From Alectryocaccobium sp964389285 (GTDB lineage Bacteria; Bacillota; Clostridia; Lachnospirales; Lachnospiraceae), in the NCBI GenBank assembly GCA_964389285.1, contig CAYMCZ010000010.1, positions 1-64,000 on the forward strand: DNA of 64,000 bases. The letters are read 5' to 3'. This document shows, in pieces, positions 17,499 to 26,263 of this stretch (the stretch's first letter is position 1; each line of letters starts with the position of its first letter). The notes beneath the pieces are model-generated. The model was not told the origin of the DNA. It saw nothing but the letters and a program-made list of their open reading frames with translations, and did not search any database. The position numbers were made by a program, and so were the translations under genes.

Positions 17499-19871
17499 TT
17501 AACGTGTGAATTTTACAACAGTTACGCCGGCGTCGCCTTCGCCGAAGGCGGCCAGGTGGAATTCTTTTATGAAGGAAAGGCCCTTGAGGTATGAGTGGAT
17601 GCCGGCGCGAAGTGCGCCGGTTCCTTTGCCGTGTACGATTCGAACTTCTTCGAGATGAGACATGTATGCGTCGTCAAGGTATTTGTCAAGCTCGGCCGTG
17701 GCCTCATCCACCTTTTTCCCGATCAGGTTGATTTCGGGAGAGATGTTTTGAGTCTTCGACATTTTTATCTTTCCCGCCCCTTTTACGGCCCCTGCCGTAT
17801 TTGAAGGTGCCGAAGTATCTTCCGCAAGTTCCAGATCGGAGATGTGGACTTTTGATCTGATTATACCCATCTGAACGAGCACAAAGCCTTTACTGTCGGG
17901 ATTTGTGGAAACCGTTCCTTTCAGGTTCATGGAAAGGACTTTTACGGTATCGCCGGGACGTATGTCCGAGGGTTTTAACTCTTTGCCGGGCGCGGCTTTT
18001 TGAGCGGGCATGCTCATTTTAGAGCCTGCTTCGCTCATTTTTTTGCGCAGTTCATCTCTTTGTTTTTCCAGTTCTTTGAAAGCGGGGGTGTTTTCCGCGA
18101 CTTTCCTGAATGTCTTTATAACGGAATCGGCATAATCTTTGGCTTCTTTCAAAACAGAGTAGGCCTCTTCGTTCGCGTTTTGAAGCATGCTGCTTTTTTT
18201 GTTTTGAAAGTCCTTTCGGCGGTTTTCAAGGTCGTTTTTCAGACTTTCCGCCTCACGGCGGAGCCTTGCGATCTCATCTTTTTCTTTTTCGAGCTCGATA
18301 CGGTTTTGCTCAAGCCGTGAAACGACATCCTCAAAAGTTTCGTCTTTTTCGCCTATAAACTGTTGAGCGTCGTGTATGATATGTTCCGGCAGTCCAAGCT
18401 TTTTGGAAATTGCAAAAGCGTTGCTTTTGCCGGGAACGCCGATCAGAAGCCTGTATGTCGGACGAAGGGTTTGTATGTCAAATTCACAGGAGCCGTTTTC
18501 AACTCCTTCGGTGGATAAGGCGTAAAGTTTGAGTTCGCTGTAGTGTGTTGTCGCAATCGTACGGATTCCAAGGCTGTGAAAATATGAGAGGATTGACTGA
18601 GCAAGCGCGGCGCCTTCCACCGGGTCGGTTCCCGCGCCGAGTTCATCAAAAAGAACCAGGGAATCCGTATCGGCCTCTTCTATAATGCCGACCACATTTT
18701 TCATGTGCGATGAAAATGTGCTGAGGGATTGTTCTATGCTCTGCTCATCACCTATATCGGCATAAATATTATCAAAGACAGCCAGAGATGACTGAGCAAG
18801 TGCCGGGATATGAAGTCCCGCCTGTCCCATCAGTGTCAGAAGGCCGACTGTTTTAAGCGCGACGGTCTTTCCGCCGGTGTTGGGGCCCGTTATGACGAGA
18901 AGGTCGAAATCATCTCCGAGCCTTATGTCTATGGGAACAACGCTTTTTTTGTCTATAAGCGGATGGCGGGCTTTTTTTAAATTTATGAATTTTTCGTCGT
19001 TAAAAACAGGCTCTGCTGCATTCATTTCAAGGGCAAGAGAAGCTCTCGCGAAAATAAAATCCAGTTTTATCAGAATGTCCATATCGGCCAGTATCGTTTC
19101 GATGTTTTCAAAGACGCGGCTGCTCAGATCTGAAAGAATCTTTTCGATTTCTTTTGATTCTTCGGATTCGTACGAGCGTATATCGTTGTTTAATTTAACC
19201 ACCGACATGGGTTCGATGAAGTATGTGGAGCCGGATGAGGACTGATCGTGAATCATTCCCTGTATATTAGAACGGTATTCGGCCTTTACGGGGATGCAGT
19301 AACGGCCGTTCCTGATGGTTATTACCGCGTCCTGCAGATATGTACGGGTTTGGCCCGTGAGCATGGAGTTCAGCTGGGAATGTATCCTGTCTTCACAGTT
19401 TTTTATGGAGCGTCTGATCTTATAAAGCGCGGGGCTTGCGTGATCGCTTATTTCGCTTTCGGAAATGATCGCGTTTCTGATATCGCCGCAAAGCGCATCA
19501 AGAGGTATGAGGGAATCAAAGAAAAGATCAAGACAGTCGTCTTCTACGTGATTTCTGTCCCTTTTTCCGTATTTTTTTACGATGGAAGTGTTATCAAGTA
19601 GAGCGGCAGTCTTTAAAAGCTCGGATATGCCAAGAGAGCTTCCCAGTTCGAGTCTTTTCAGGGAAGCGCCGATATCATCGGTGCCGGAAAATGAAACCTT
19701 GCCTTTTTTCAGAAGCCTTGAAAGAGCCGCGGAGGTTTCTTTTTGCATTGTAATGATTGCCTCTTTTTCTCTTAGAGGAACGAGTTCTTCGCACAGCTTT
19801 CTGCCGGGTCTGCTGCCGGCATAACCCGCGAGAGAAGAGATTATTTTATCGAATTCGAGCTTTTTTAACAT
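17499..19871 (-). CDS. mutS2: Endonuclease MutS2
   Basis: 790 residues from ATG 19871 (MLKKLEFDKII, the typical MutS2 start); the frame is open further upstream but that part is hydrophobic and unlike the family. Domains: core and lever helices about 1-300, ABC-type ATPase with Walker A TGPNTGGKT (about 327) and Walker B LVLFDELGAGTDP (about 405), a long coiled coil about 505-625 (rich in K, E, R), a KOW-like segment with DTVKVLSMNLKG, and the C-terminal Smr nuclease domain about 712-790 (LIGKKVDEA, VRIVHGKGTGALR). MutS2 acts on branched DNA and on collided ribosomes rather than in mismatch repair. No strong ribosome site is visible before the chosen ATG. Confidence 0.95.
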   Translation of the reverse strand: MLKKLEFDKIISSLAGYAGSRPGRKLCEELVPLREKEAIITMQKETSAALSRLLKKGKVSFSGTDDIGASLKRLELGSSLGISELLKTAALLDNTSIVKKYGKRDRNHVEDDCLDLFFDSLIPLDALCGDIRNAIISESEISDHASPALYKIRRSIKNCEDRIHSQLNSMLTGQTRTYLQDAVITIRNGRYCIPVKAEYRSNIQGMIHDQSSSGSTYFIEPMSVVKLNNDIRSYESEESKEIEKILSDLSSRVFENIETILADMDILIKLDFIFARASLALEMNAAEPVFNDEKFINLKKARHPLIDKKSVVPIDIRLGDDFDLLVITGPNTGGKTVALKTVGLLTLMGQAGLHIPALAQSSLAVFDNIYADIGDEQSIEQSLSTFSSHMKNVVGIIEEADTDSLVLFDELGAGTDPVEGAALAQSILSYFHSLGIRTIATTHYSELKLYALSTEGVENGSCEFDIQTLRPTYRLLIGVPGKSNAFAISKKLGLPEHIIHDAQQFIGEKDETFEDVVSRLEQNRIELEKEKDEIARLRREAESLKNDLENRRKDFQNKKSSMLQNANEEAYSVLKEAKDYADSVIKTFRKVAENTPAFKELEKQRDELRKKMSEAGSKMSMPAQKAAPGKELKPSDIRPGDTVKVLSMNLKGTVSTNPDSKGFVLVQMGIIRSKVHISDLELAEDTSAPSNTAGAVKGAGKIKMSKTQNISPEINLIGKKVDEATAELDKYLDDAYMSHLEEVRIVHGKGTGALRAGIHSYLKGLSFIKEFHLAAFGEGDAGVTVVKFTR

Positions 19872-19883
19872 CTTACTATTCAA

Positions 19884-19912
19884 TTGACTATTACCTGCTT
19901 TTTGTTTAATAT
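19884..19912 (+). promoter_or_regulatory. Possible yhaM promoter
   Basis: TTGACT (19884-19889) and TAATAT (19907-19912) with a 17-bp spacer, in the divergent region between mutS2 and the yhaM-like gene. Confidence 0.35.
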
Positions 19913-19978
19913 TAATGCTGACAAGTATTTTGTTTATTATACAGAAAATACAAAAAAAGCACAATAACGGGAGTGGTT

Positions 19979-20926
19979 ATGAAATATATTAAAGAATTTG
20001 AAGACGGTCAGCGGGTATCCGGCATTTATTATTGTAAATTTAAAGCCTCCGCCATGACAAAAAACGGGAAACAGTATGAAAATGTGATTCTGCAGGATAA
20101 AACAGGAACCATAGACGCCAAGATATGGGACCCTTCAAATCCGGGAATATCCGATTTTGAAACCGGCGACTATATTGATATTTTAGGAGATGTCAGCCTT
20201 TTCGCAGGTGCGCTTCAGGTTTCGATAAAGAGAACCAGAAAGGCCGCCGAAACGGAATATAATCCGAGAGACTTTATGCCGTCGAGCAGATACAGCGTAG
20301 ACGAGATGCTGGGTGCGGTGATCCAATATCTGGACAAGACGGAAAACCCTTATCTTAAAAAACTGACGGACATGTATTTCAAAGAGGATTCGGAATTTAT
20401 TAATAAATTAAGACAAAGCTCTGCAGCGAAAACAGTCCATCATGCCTTTATGGGAGGCTTACTTGAGCATACGCTCGGCGTGATTCGGCTTTGCCATTTT
20501 TACGCGAAAGCTTATCCCGTACTTAACAGAGATCTGCTTGTCACCGCGGCCGCATTTCACGACATCGGAAAAGTAAGAGAGCTTTCTTTGTTCCCGCAAA
20601 ACGAATATACGGATGAAGGCCAGCTTTTGGGGCATGTATATATGGGGGCACAGATGGTGAGCGAAGCCATAGATAAAATCGAAGGCTTTCCGCCGGTTCT
20701 TAAAAATGAGCTTATACACTGCATTTTAGCTCATCACGGCGAACTTGAGTACGGTTCTCCCAAAAAGCCCGCAATTGCCGAGGCCCTGGCGCTCAGCCTT
20801 GCCGATCTGACGGATGCCCGTATGGAAACGGTAAGGGAAGTTCTTGAAGATGTTTCCGTAAAGACGGACTGGATGGGCTACAGCAAACTGCTGGAGAGCA
20901 ATATCAGACGCACCACGGATGTATAA
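19979..20926 (+). CDS. yhaM: 3'-5' exoribonuclease YhaM-like (OB fold + HD domain)
   Basis: 315 residues; ATG 19979 preferred over GTG 19973 because GGGAG (19969-19973) overlaps the latter. The N-terminal OB-fold nucleic-acid binding domain (GQRVSGIYYCKFKASAMTKNGK, LQDKTGTIDAKIWDP) is about 1-100; the HD phosphohydrolase domain follows with VHHAFMGGLLEHTLGV, AAFHDIGKVREL and LAHHGELEYGS. This is the layout of YhaM/CBF1 exonucleases, which trim RNA and single-stranded DNA ends. It is divergent from mutS2. Confidence 0.9.
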   Translation: MKYIKEFEDGQRVSGIYYCKFKASAMTKNGKQYENVILQDKTGTIDAKIWDPSNPGISDFETGDYIDILGDVSLFAGALQVSIKRTRKAAETEYNPRDFMPSSRYSVDEMLGAVIQYLDKTENPYLKKLTDMYFKEDSEFINKLRQSSAAKTVHHAFMGGLLEHTLGVIRLCHFYAKAYPVLNRDLLVTAAAFHDIGKVRELSLFPQNEYTDEGQLLGHVYMGAQMVSEAIDKIEGFPPVLKNELIHCILAHHGELEYGSPKKPAIAEALALSLADLTDARMETVREVLEDVSVKTDWMGYSKLLESNIRRTTDV

Positions 20927-20935
20927 TAATTTCAA

Positions 20936-20964
20936 AAATGCTTTCGGATTATACGGGAGCATTT
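20936..20964 (+). other. Stem-loop between yhaM and the MATE gene
   Basis: 11-bp stem AAATGCTTTCG / CGGGAGCATTT (two G-U pairs) with a 7-nt loop. No T-run follows, so it is more likely an mRNA stability or processing hairpin than a terminator. Confidence 0.35.
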
Positions 20965-20978
20965 AAGAGAAAACTTTT

Positions 20979-22418
20979 ATGAAAAAAAAGTATATCGTAA
21001 TTCCCGAGGACACGGATCCGAAAATATTCGGACTGTTTACCAGGAGGAAACATTTTTACAAAGTGTTTTTTTCGCTTCTGATCATGATAGCCCTCCAAAA
21101 GCTGGCTACCACAATGGTCAACTTAGTGGACAACTTTATGCTGGGCCGGTACAGTGAACTGGCTCTTTCGGGAGCGACGCTTGTAAATCAGCTGCAGTTT
21201 ATTATGATGCAGCTTGCTTTCGGAATAGGTATGGGAATAGTGGTTCTTGCTTCCCAGTATTGGGGACAGGGGAGGATCGAACCGATTAAAAAAATCATTT
21301 CCACAGGCCTGAAAGTCGGAATACTTGTCGGAGTGATTTTTTTTCTGCTTTCCACTTTCATGCCGGAGCAGATTTTAGGTCTTTTTACCCATGACACAGA
21401 GGTAATAGCCGAAGGCGTAAGATATCTGGAGATAATGCGCTGGACGTATCTTTTGTTCGCGGCCTCCAATTCCCTGATGTACGCAATGCAGAGTGTTGAA
21501 ACCGTGCTCGTGGGGACTCTTATGTCTCTTAGCACGATTTGTATCAACACATGTCTGAATTCGATTTTGATATACGGAAATTTCGGCGCTCCCGAACTGG
21601 GGATAAGGGGCGCGGCATACGCTACTCTTGTGAGCAGGAGTGTCGAGCTTCTGATTATCCTGATTTATATACGGTTCAAAGACAAAAAGCTGCGCATGAA
21701 GCTTAAAGAGCTTTTCCGGTTTGATGACGAATTTTTAAAAGACTATTTGAAAGTGGCTTTCCCTGTTATCATTAGCGGACTTTTATGGGGCATAGCCCAG
21801 GGAGCCCAGACGGCCGTGCTCGGACATATAAACGCGTCCGTCATAGCGGCAAACAGCATAGCGACCATTGTGTTTCAGATAGTGTTTGTGTTCGGATACG
21901 CAAATGTAAATGTCACATCCATCATAACGGGCAGAACCATCGGAGAGGGAAATCTGCATCTGATACGCTCATATACAAAAACAATGCAGGGGCTGCTTAT
22001 CTTAATGGGAGTCGCCAGCGGTCTGATTCTGTTTTGCATTAAAGGCTTTGTTGTGGATTTTTATAATGTTTCCGCCGAAACGAGGCAGCTGGCGCTTCAG
22101 TTTATGACCGTATTAAGCATAACATGCATGGGAACGGGATATGAATATCCTCTTGAGAGCGGCATAATCGCCGGAGGAGGCTCCACAAAATATCAGGCGT
22201 ATGCAGACAATCTCTTTATGTGGCTTTTTACTATACCTTTTTCGGCGCTCAGCGCATACGTTTTTCATTTTTCACCGGTGGTTACGTTTTGTTTTCTTAA
22301 AGCCGACCAGCTGATAAAATGCATCCCGAACGGAATCGTCTGCAACAGATACAGATGGGTCAGGATCCTGACAAGAGACGGGAAAAACATTTCAAATGGC
22401 GAATCCGAGACCGCCTGA
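20979..22418 (+). CDS. MATE-family multidrug/cation antiporter
   Basis: 479 residues with about 12 hydrophobic helices and the two-lobe MATE layout. LATTMVNLVDNFMLGRYSELALSGATLVNQLQF in helix 1-2 and the second-lobe stretch GLLWGIAQGAQTAVLGHINASVIAANSIA match NorM/DinF-type transporters, which export organic cations or drugs using Na+ or H+. Substrate unknown. The gene follows the yhaM-like gene by 52 bp and is 30 bp before the HD hydrolase gene. No nearby regulator marks it as a resistance gene. Confidence 0.9.
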   Translation: MKKKYIVIPEDTDPKIFGLFTRRKHFYKVFFSLLIMIALQKLATTMVNLVDNFMLGRYSELALSGATLVNQLQFIMMQLAFGIGMGIVVLASQYWGQGRIEPIKKIISTGLKVGILVGVIFFLLSTFMPEQILGLFTHDTEVIAEGVRYLEIMRWTYLLFAASNSLMYAMQSVETVLVGTLMSLSTICINTCLNSILIYGNFGAPELGIRGAAYATLVSRSVELLIILIYIRFKDKKLRMKLKELFRFDDEFLKDYLKVAFPVIISGLLWGIAQGAQTAVLGHINASVIAANSIATIVFQIVFVFGYANVNVTSIITGRTIGEGNLHLIRSYTKTMQGLLILMGVASGLILFCIKGFVVDFYNVSAETRQLALQFMTVLSITCMGTGYEYPLESGIIAGGGSTKYQAYADNLFMWLFTIPFSALSAYVFHFSPVVTFCFLKADQLIKCIPNGIVCNRYRWVRILTRDGKNISNGESETA

Positions 22419-22448
22419 CAGATAAAAAAGAAAGAGCGGATACATATT

Positions 22449-23036
22449 ATGAATGAACGTCTCAGAAAACAACTGGATTTTTCACTTGAAATCGATAAAG
22501 AAAAAAATGTATTCAGACAAACACATATTTCCGGAGGCGGCCGCAACGAAAACGATGCGGAGCATGCCTGGCATATGGCCGTTATGGCTTATCTGCTGCG
22601 TGAATACGCAAACGAGGAAGTGGATATCTGCAAAGTCATGATGATGTGTCTCATCCATGATATCGTCGAAATAGACGCGGGGGATACTTATGCGTATGAC
22701 GAAACGGATTTAAAGACACAAAAAGCAAGGGAAGAAGCAGCGAAAGAACGCATTTTTTCCATTTTGCCCGAAGATCAGAAAAAAGAATTTACGGCACTTT
22801 TTGAAGAATTTGAAGAGTACCAAACGCCCGAGTCTAAATTTGCTCATGTGATGGACAATCTTCAGCCTCTTTTATTAAACAACAGCAACGACGGAGGAGA
22901 CTGGGCGGAACACGGGGTATCAGCCGAGCAGGTTTATGAACGACAGAAGAAAAGTTCCCTCGGTTCAGTTAAGCTGTATGAAGAAGTGATTAAAACAATA
23001 ATAGAAGATCATAAAGCTAAGGGAAACTTAAAATGA
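22449..23036 (+). CDS. HD-domain hydrolase, YfbR/HDDC2-like
   Basis: 195 residues. Metal-binding HD motifs: NDAEHAWHMAVMAYLL (about 35-50), MMCLIHDIVEIDAGDTYAYD (about 71-90) and a later D in AHVMDNLQPLLLN. This spacing fits the HD family that includes YfbR and human HDDC2, deoxynucleoside 5'-monophosphatases; the precise substrate is inferred. Ribosome site GAGCGGA is modest. It sits between a MATE gene and an rRNA methyltransferase gene, with 12 bp to the latter. Confidence 0.85.
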   Translation: MNERLRKQLDFSLEIDKEKNVFRQTHISGGGRNENDAEHAWHMAVMAYLLREYANEEVDICKVMMMCLIHDIVEIDAGDTYAYDETDLKTQKAREEAAKERIFSILPEDQKKEFTALFEEFEEYQTPESKFAHVMDNLQPLLLNNSNDGGDWAEHGVSAEQVYERQKKSSLGSVKLYEEVIKTIIEDHKAKGNLK

Positions 23037-23048
23037 GGCCTTGAGAAA

Positions 23049-24407
23049 ATGATCGAGAAAAACGATGAATTTATTGTGGATATAACAGATCAGGACGATA
23101 TGGGAAACGGGATAGGGAAAGCCGACGGTTTTCCTCTCTTTGTGCGCCATGCGGTCGTGGGAGACCGGGTCAGGGCCGGCGTCACGAGGGTAAAAAAGAA
23201 CTTCGCGTACGCGAGGATCGTCAGCCTTATTATTCCTTCAAAGCTCAGGGCAGAACCCGAATGCGGCGTATTCAGGCGATGCGGGGGCTGCCAGCTTCAG
23301 TTAATGAGCTACGAGGCCCAGCTTGATTTTAAAAGAAAAAGGGTTTTGGAATGTCTAAGGCGAATAGGCGGATGCCCTGATATACGGGTCGAGCCCGTTA
23401 TCCCTTCCGAAAAAGTATTCCGCTACAGAAACAAGGCTCAGTATCCGGTCGGCATCGACCGTGAAGGAAATCCGACATGCGGATTTTTTGCGGAGCGGAC
23501 ACATGATATCATTCCTCATGAAGACTGTCTTTTAAGCCCACGGATATTTTCGGTTATAAAAGATATCGTTATCAAATGGATGCGCAGATATGATATACCC
23601 GCGTATTCCGAGAAAGAGCACAGGGGGCTTATCAGGCATATCTTTTTAAGGACGGGAATTTCGGGCAGGATTTGTATTTGCCTTGTGATAAACGGCGCCA
23701 ACCTGCCTTATTCTAAGGATTTGCTTGAAATGCTCTCGGAAAAGGCTGATATTTCGGGACTGCTGATAAGCACAAATAAAAATAAAGGCAATGTGATAAT
23801 GGGCTCTGCGGTTAAATGTCTTTTCGGGGAGCCTTATACGGAGGACTTTATCGGCGAGATAAGATTTCGGATTTCACCCTTGTCATTTTATCAGATCAAT
23901 ACCGTGCAGACTGTAAAACTGTACGACAAGGCACTGGAATTCGCGGCACTTAAAGGCGATGAAACCGTTCTTGATCTTTACTGCGGCATAGGGACCATCG
24001 CTTTATACGCCGCAAAGAAAGCGGGGCAGGTCATCGGTATCGAGATCGTTCCGGATGCTGTCAGGGACGCTGTAGAAAATGCCCGGCTGAACGGGATCGA
24101 AAACGCACGCTTTTACTGCGGAAAAGCGGAAGAAGTGCTTCCGAGTCTCTTTGAGAGCGGAATGGACAGTGCGGATGTGGTCATTGTTGACCCGCCGCGC
24201 AAAGGCTGCGACGAACGCACTCTGGATACCATAGCCGGAATATCTCCCTCCAGATTTATTTATGTCAGCTGCGATCCGGCTACCCTCGCCAGGGATATAA
24301 AATATATGAAACGATACGGTTATGAGCCTGTGAAAGTGCAGCCGGTGGACATGTTCCCGCAGAGTGTGCATATAGAGTGTATAGTGTGTATACAAAAAGC
24401 GACATAG
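23049..24407 (+). CDS. rlmD: 23S rRNA (uracil-C5)-methyltransferase, RlmD/RlmCD family
   Basis: 452 residues. TRAM domain 1-60 (VDITDQDDMGNGIGKADGFPLFV), an iron-sulphur cysteine cluster (CGVFRRCGGCQLQLMSY about 72-88), then the SAM-dependent methyltransferase with LDLYCGIGTIALYAA (about 307), DPPRKGCDE (about 380) and the catalytic cysteine in YVSCDPATLARD (about 408). In Firmicutes RlmCD modifies U747 and U1939 of 23S rRNA; which one cannot be told here. The 3' end overlaps a small reading frame at 24377. Confidence 0.94.
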   Translation: MIEKNDEFIVDITDQDDMGNGIGKADGFPLFVRHAVVGDRVRAGVTRVKKNFAYARIVSLIIPSKLRAEPECGVFRRCGGCQLQLMSYEAQLDFKRKRVLECLRRIGGCPDIRVEPVIPSEKVFRYRNKAQYPVGIDREGNPTCGFFAERTHDIIPHEDCLLSPRIFSVIKDIVIKWMRRYDIPAYSEKEHRGLIRHIFLRTGISGRICICLVINGANLPYSKDLLEMLSEKADISGLLISTNKNKGNVIMGSAVKCLFGEPYTEDFIGEIRFRISPLSFYQINTVQTVKLYDKALEFAALKGDETVLDLYCGIGTIALYAAKKAGQVIGIEIVPDAVRDAVENARLNGIENARFYCGKAEEVLPSLFESGMDSADVVIVDPPRKGCDERTLDTIAGISPSRFIYVSCDPATLARDIKYMKRYGYEPVKVQPVDMFPQSVHIECIVCIQKAT

Positions 24408-24613
24408 GAAACCTGCTTTATTTCTCGGAATTTGATTTTGATTATAAATACAGGCTGTATCGCCCCTGTTTCAGGCGGTCGCATTATGAAAATTCCAGCC
24501 TGAAAGTGCGGGTCAGATGCTATGTTCCGCTGGGAGAGCAGTCCTATGTATCGAGGAGTCTGCTGGCGAAATGGTTCATGCAGACCGTGGAGACCGCTGG
24601 AATAATAAAATAG
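24377..24613 (+). CDS. Hypothetical 78-residue protein overlapping the rlmD end
   Basis: Not recognised. GTG 24377 opens a frame that overlaps the last 31 bp of rlmD and continues 206 bp beyond it. The product is soluble-looking and aromatic-rich: LLYFSEFDFDYKYRLYRP, then LKVRVRCYVPLGEQSYVS and LLAKWFMQTVETAGIIK. Codon choice beyond the overlap resembles the neighbouring genes, which argues against chance. It could be a small real gene, or the 3' remnant of a larger gene cut by the change that created the island starting here. No good ribosome site is visible. A small stem (GCTGC/GCAGC, 24613-24631) follows. Confidence 0.4.
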   Translation: MYSVYTKSDIGNLLYFSEFDFDYKYRLYRPCFRRSHYENSSLKVRVRCYVPLGEQSYVSRSLLAKWFMQTVETAGIIK

Positions 24614-24639
24614 CTGCCCGATAAGAGCAGCCGTGATTA

Positions 24640-24919
24640 TTACAATTTGAACAAGCCTGAATGCGATCCTGTGTCAACAAGGGTGAGTGTCAGGATATCA
24701 TCTTCAATCAGATAAATAAGAAGCCAGTCCGGCTTGATATGACACTCATGGAAACCGGAATATTCCCCCTTTAGCATATGATCCTTGTACTTTTCAGCGA
24801 GAGGGTTTCCCTGACGCAGCTCCTCTACAACTTCATCGAGAAAGGAAAGATCGAGGCCGCGTTTTTTTCATGAGCTTATAGCTCCTTTTATACGCGGTGG
24901 TGAATTTGACGGTATACAT
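24640..24919 (-). pseudogene. YafQ/RelE-family toxin broken by a +1 frameshift in an A7 run
   Basis: The start ATG 24919 overlaps the antitoxin stop (ATGA). The first codons (MYTVKFTTAYKRSYKLMKK) match YafQ/RelE toxins, but the run of seven A (T at 24862-24868 on the plus strand) puts translation out of frame and it stops soon after. With six A the frame continues as LDLSFLDEVVEELRQGNPL, HMLKGEYSGFHECHIKPDW, LLIYLIEDDILTLTLVDTG and SHSGLF to the stop at 24640, a complete toxin of about 92 residues with the expected GEYxGxxECH and DW-LIY motifs. Real inactivation and homopolymer error are both possible. Confidence 0.85.
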
Positions 24920-25197
24920 CAGTCGTCGGCATCGAGAGCGGCTTTTAATTCAGCCATGCTTGTATATCCTTTGACGTCAGGGTCTCTGGATATCCTGCGT
25001 GCTTGCGCCATTGCTTCAAGAGTTTCCTGATTATACTTCGGTAGTTCCACGGAGAAAGGAAGTCCTCCTCTGAGGATGCACTGACGGAGAAATATATTAA
25101 CTGCGCCGGACATATCCATGCCAAGGCTGGTGAACAGATCGGTTGCCTGCTGTTTTACTGTCGAATCGATACGGATTTGGGTTGGTGTTGTAGCCAT
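24919..25197 (-). CDS. RelB/DinJ-family antitoxin
   Basis: 92 residues. Start at ATG 25197 (MATTPTQIRIDSTVKQQA), 10 nt after AAGGAG; an ATG at 25206 lies too close to that ribosome site. The N-terminal ribbon-helix-helix (IRIDSTVKQQATDLFTSLGMDMSGAVNIFL) is characteristic of RelB/DinJ, followed by GGLPF and a C-terminal toxin-binding region. The partner toxin is frameshifted. A perfect 9-bp inverted repeat overlapping its ribosome site is probably its operator. Confidence 0.93.
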   Translation of the reverse strand: MATTPTQIRIDSTVKQQATDLFTSLGMDMSGAVNIFLRQCILRGGLPFSVELPKYNQETLEAMAQARRISRDPDVKGYTSMAELKAALDADD

Positions 25198-25200
25198 TAT

Positions 25201-25249
25201 AATCATCTCCTTTCGAGATGATTATAATACGAAAAGTTTACGATGTCAA
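25201..25249 (-). promoter_or_regulatory. relB promoter and operator
   Basis: Minus strand: consensus TTGACA (25244-25249), 17-bp spacer, consensus TATAAT (25221-25226). Just downstream is AATCATCTC / GAGATGATT (25201-25209 and 25215-25223), a perfect 9-bp inverted repeat that covers the -10 edge and the ribosome site, a natural place for RelB-type autorepression. Confidence 0.8.
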
Positions 25250-25363
25250 CCAAAAAGACGACGTTGGATCGACATAAGGGGCACGCACAGATGGTTTGGA
25301 GGAGTCTGCTTGGCCTATAGTCAATAAAAAAGACACGATTTGTAATGACTTTCTTCGGGCAGG

Positions 25364-26263
25364 CTAAGCCCGCCCGAAGTATTGATCCTCCACCTGGTTC
25401 GGAGTCAGGTAAGACAACGTACCATGAGGACGGACGGAATTGTAGAAACCGTCAATATATTTGAACAGGGACCGGTGTAATTCATCCTGGTTGTGATAGG
25501 TTCTTCGGTTTGTCTCTTCGTGTTTGAGATAACGAAAGAAGCATTCCGCTACGGCATTGTCATAAGGATGCCCCTTCTTCGAGAAGGACTGCACAGCATT
25601 CAAAGCGTCCAGTAACTGCCGGAAAGAGAAGGATGTATACTGCGTTCCTCGATCCGAATGAAACATGAGCCCCTGTGGTTCACCTCGGAGGGTGTAGGCC
25701 TTCCGGAACACCTTGATAACAAAATCGGCATCGGCGCGTGTAGAAATATCCCAGGCGACTACTTTCCTGGAAAACAGATCCAGGATAACGCAAAGATAAC
25801 ACCAGTGCCCGGCGACCTTGATGAAAGTGATGTCGCTGACCCAGACAAGGTTTGGAGCCTTTTGATTGAATTCCTGCTCCAGCTTGTTGTTACAGTCCGG
25901 CGAGTCAGCAAAGCCTTTGTATCTGGGCTTCTGCGTTAACATCTTCGGTAGATTCAAGGTCTTCATCAGGCGGTACACTCTGCCGACGCTGATTTTTATG
26001 CCATAGTCACGTTCGAGAACGACGGCTATCTTGTAAGCACCGAGACGTTTGTCGTAGTTTGCGTGGATGAACAGGATTGTCTGTTTGATACGCTCGTTTT
26101 CGACGGTACGCGCAGCCGGCTTCGTGCGAAAGTGCTTGTAATAAGAGCTGCGGTTGACCCGAAGGACACGGCACAGAGTTTTGATATCGTGCTGGAACCG
26201 GAGCTTGTGAACCGCATCTAGCCTTTGTCTGAGTGTGGCGTGAATATGGCAATCGCTTTTTTT
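25364..26263 (-). CDS. IS3-family transposase OrfB (DDE integrase domain)
   Basis: About 300 residues counted from the frameshift point; the frame is open to 26377 but that upstream part is a shadow of orfA and has no separate start of its own. HTH_21 region (HKLRFQHDIKTLCRVLRVNRSSYY), then the integrase core with the catalytic triad: D in WVSDITF, D in MFHSDRGTQY and E in NAVAECFFRYLKHEE, and the C-terminal PHGTLSYLTPNQVE motif. Normally made as an OrfAB fusion by -1 frameshifting; it cuts and joins the element ends. Apparently intact. Confidence 0.9.
   Translation of the reverse strand, partial: KKSDCHIHATLRQRLDAVHKLRFQHDIKTLCRVLRVNRSSYYKHFRTKPAARTVENERIKQTILFIHANYDKRLGAYKIAVVLERDYGIKISVGRVYRLMKTLNLPKMLTQKPRYKGFADSPDCNNKLEQEFNQKAPNLVWVSDITFIKVAGHWCYLCVILDLFSRKVVAWDISTRADADFVIKVFRKAYTLRGEPQGLMFHSDRGTQYTSFSFRQLLDALNAVQSFSKKGHPYDNAVAECFFRYLKHEETNRRTYHNQDELHRSLFKYIDGFYNSVRPHGTLSYLTPNQVEDQYFGRA

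Noticed and set aside
20936..20964. Terminator after yhaM
   Set aside because: The stem is good but no T-run follows on either strand; kept only as a stem-loop.
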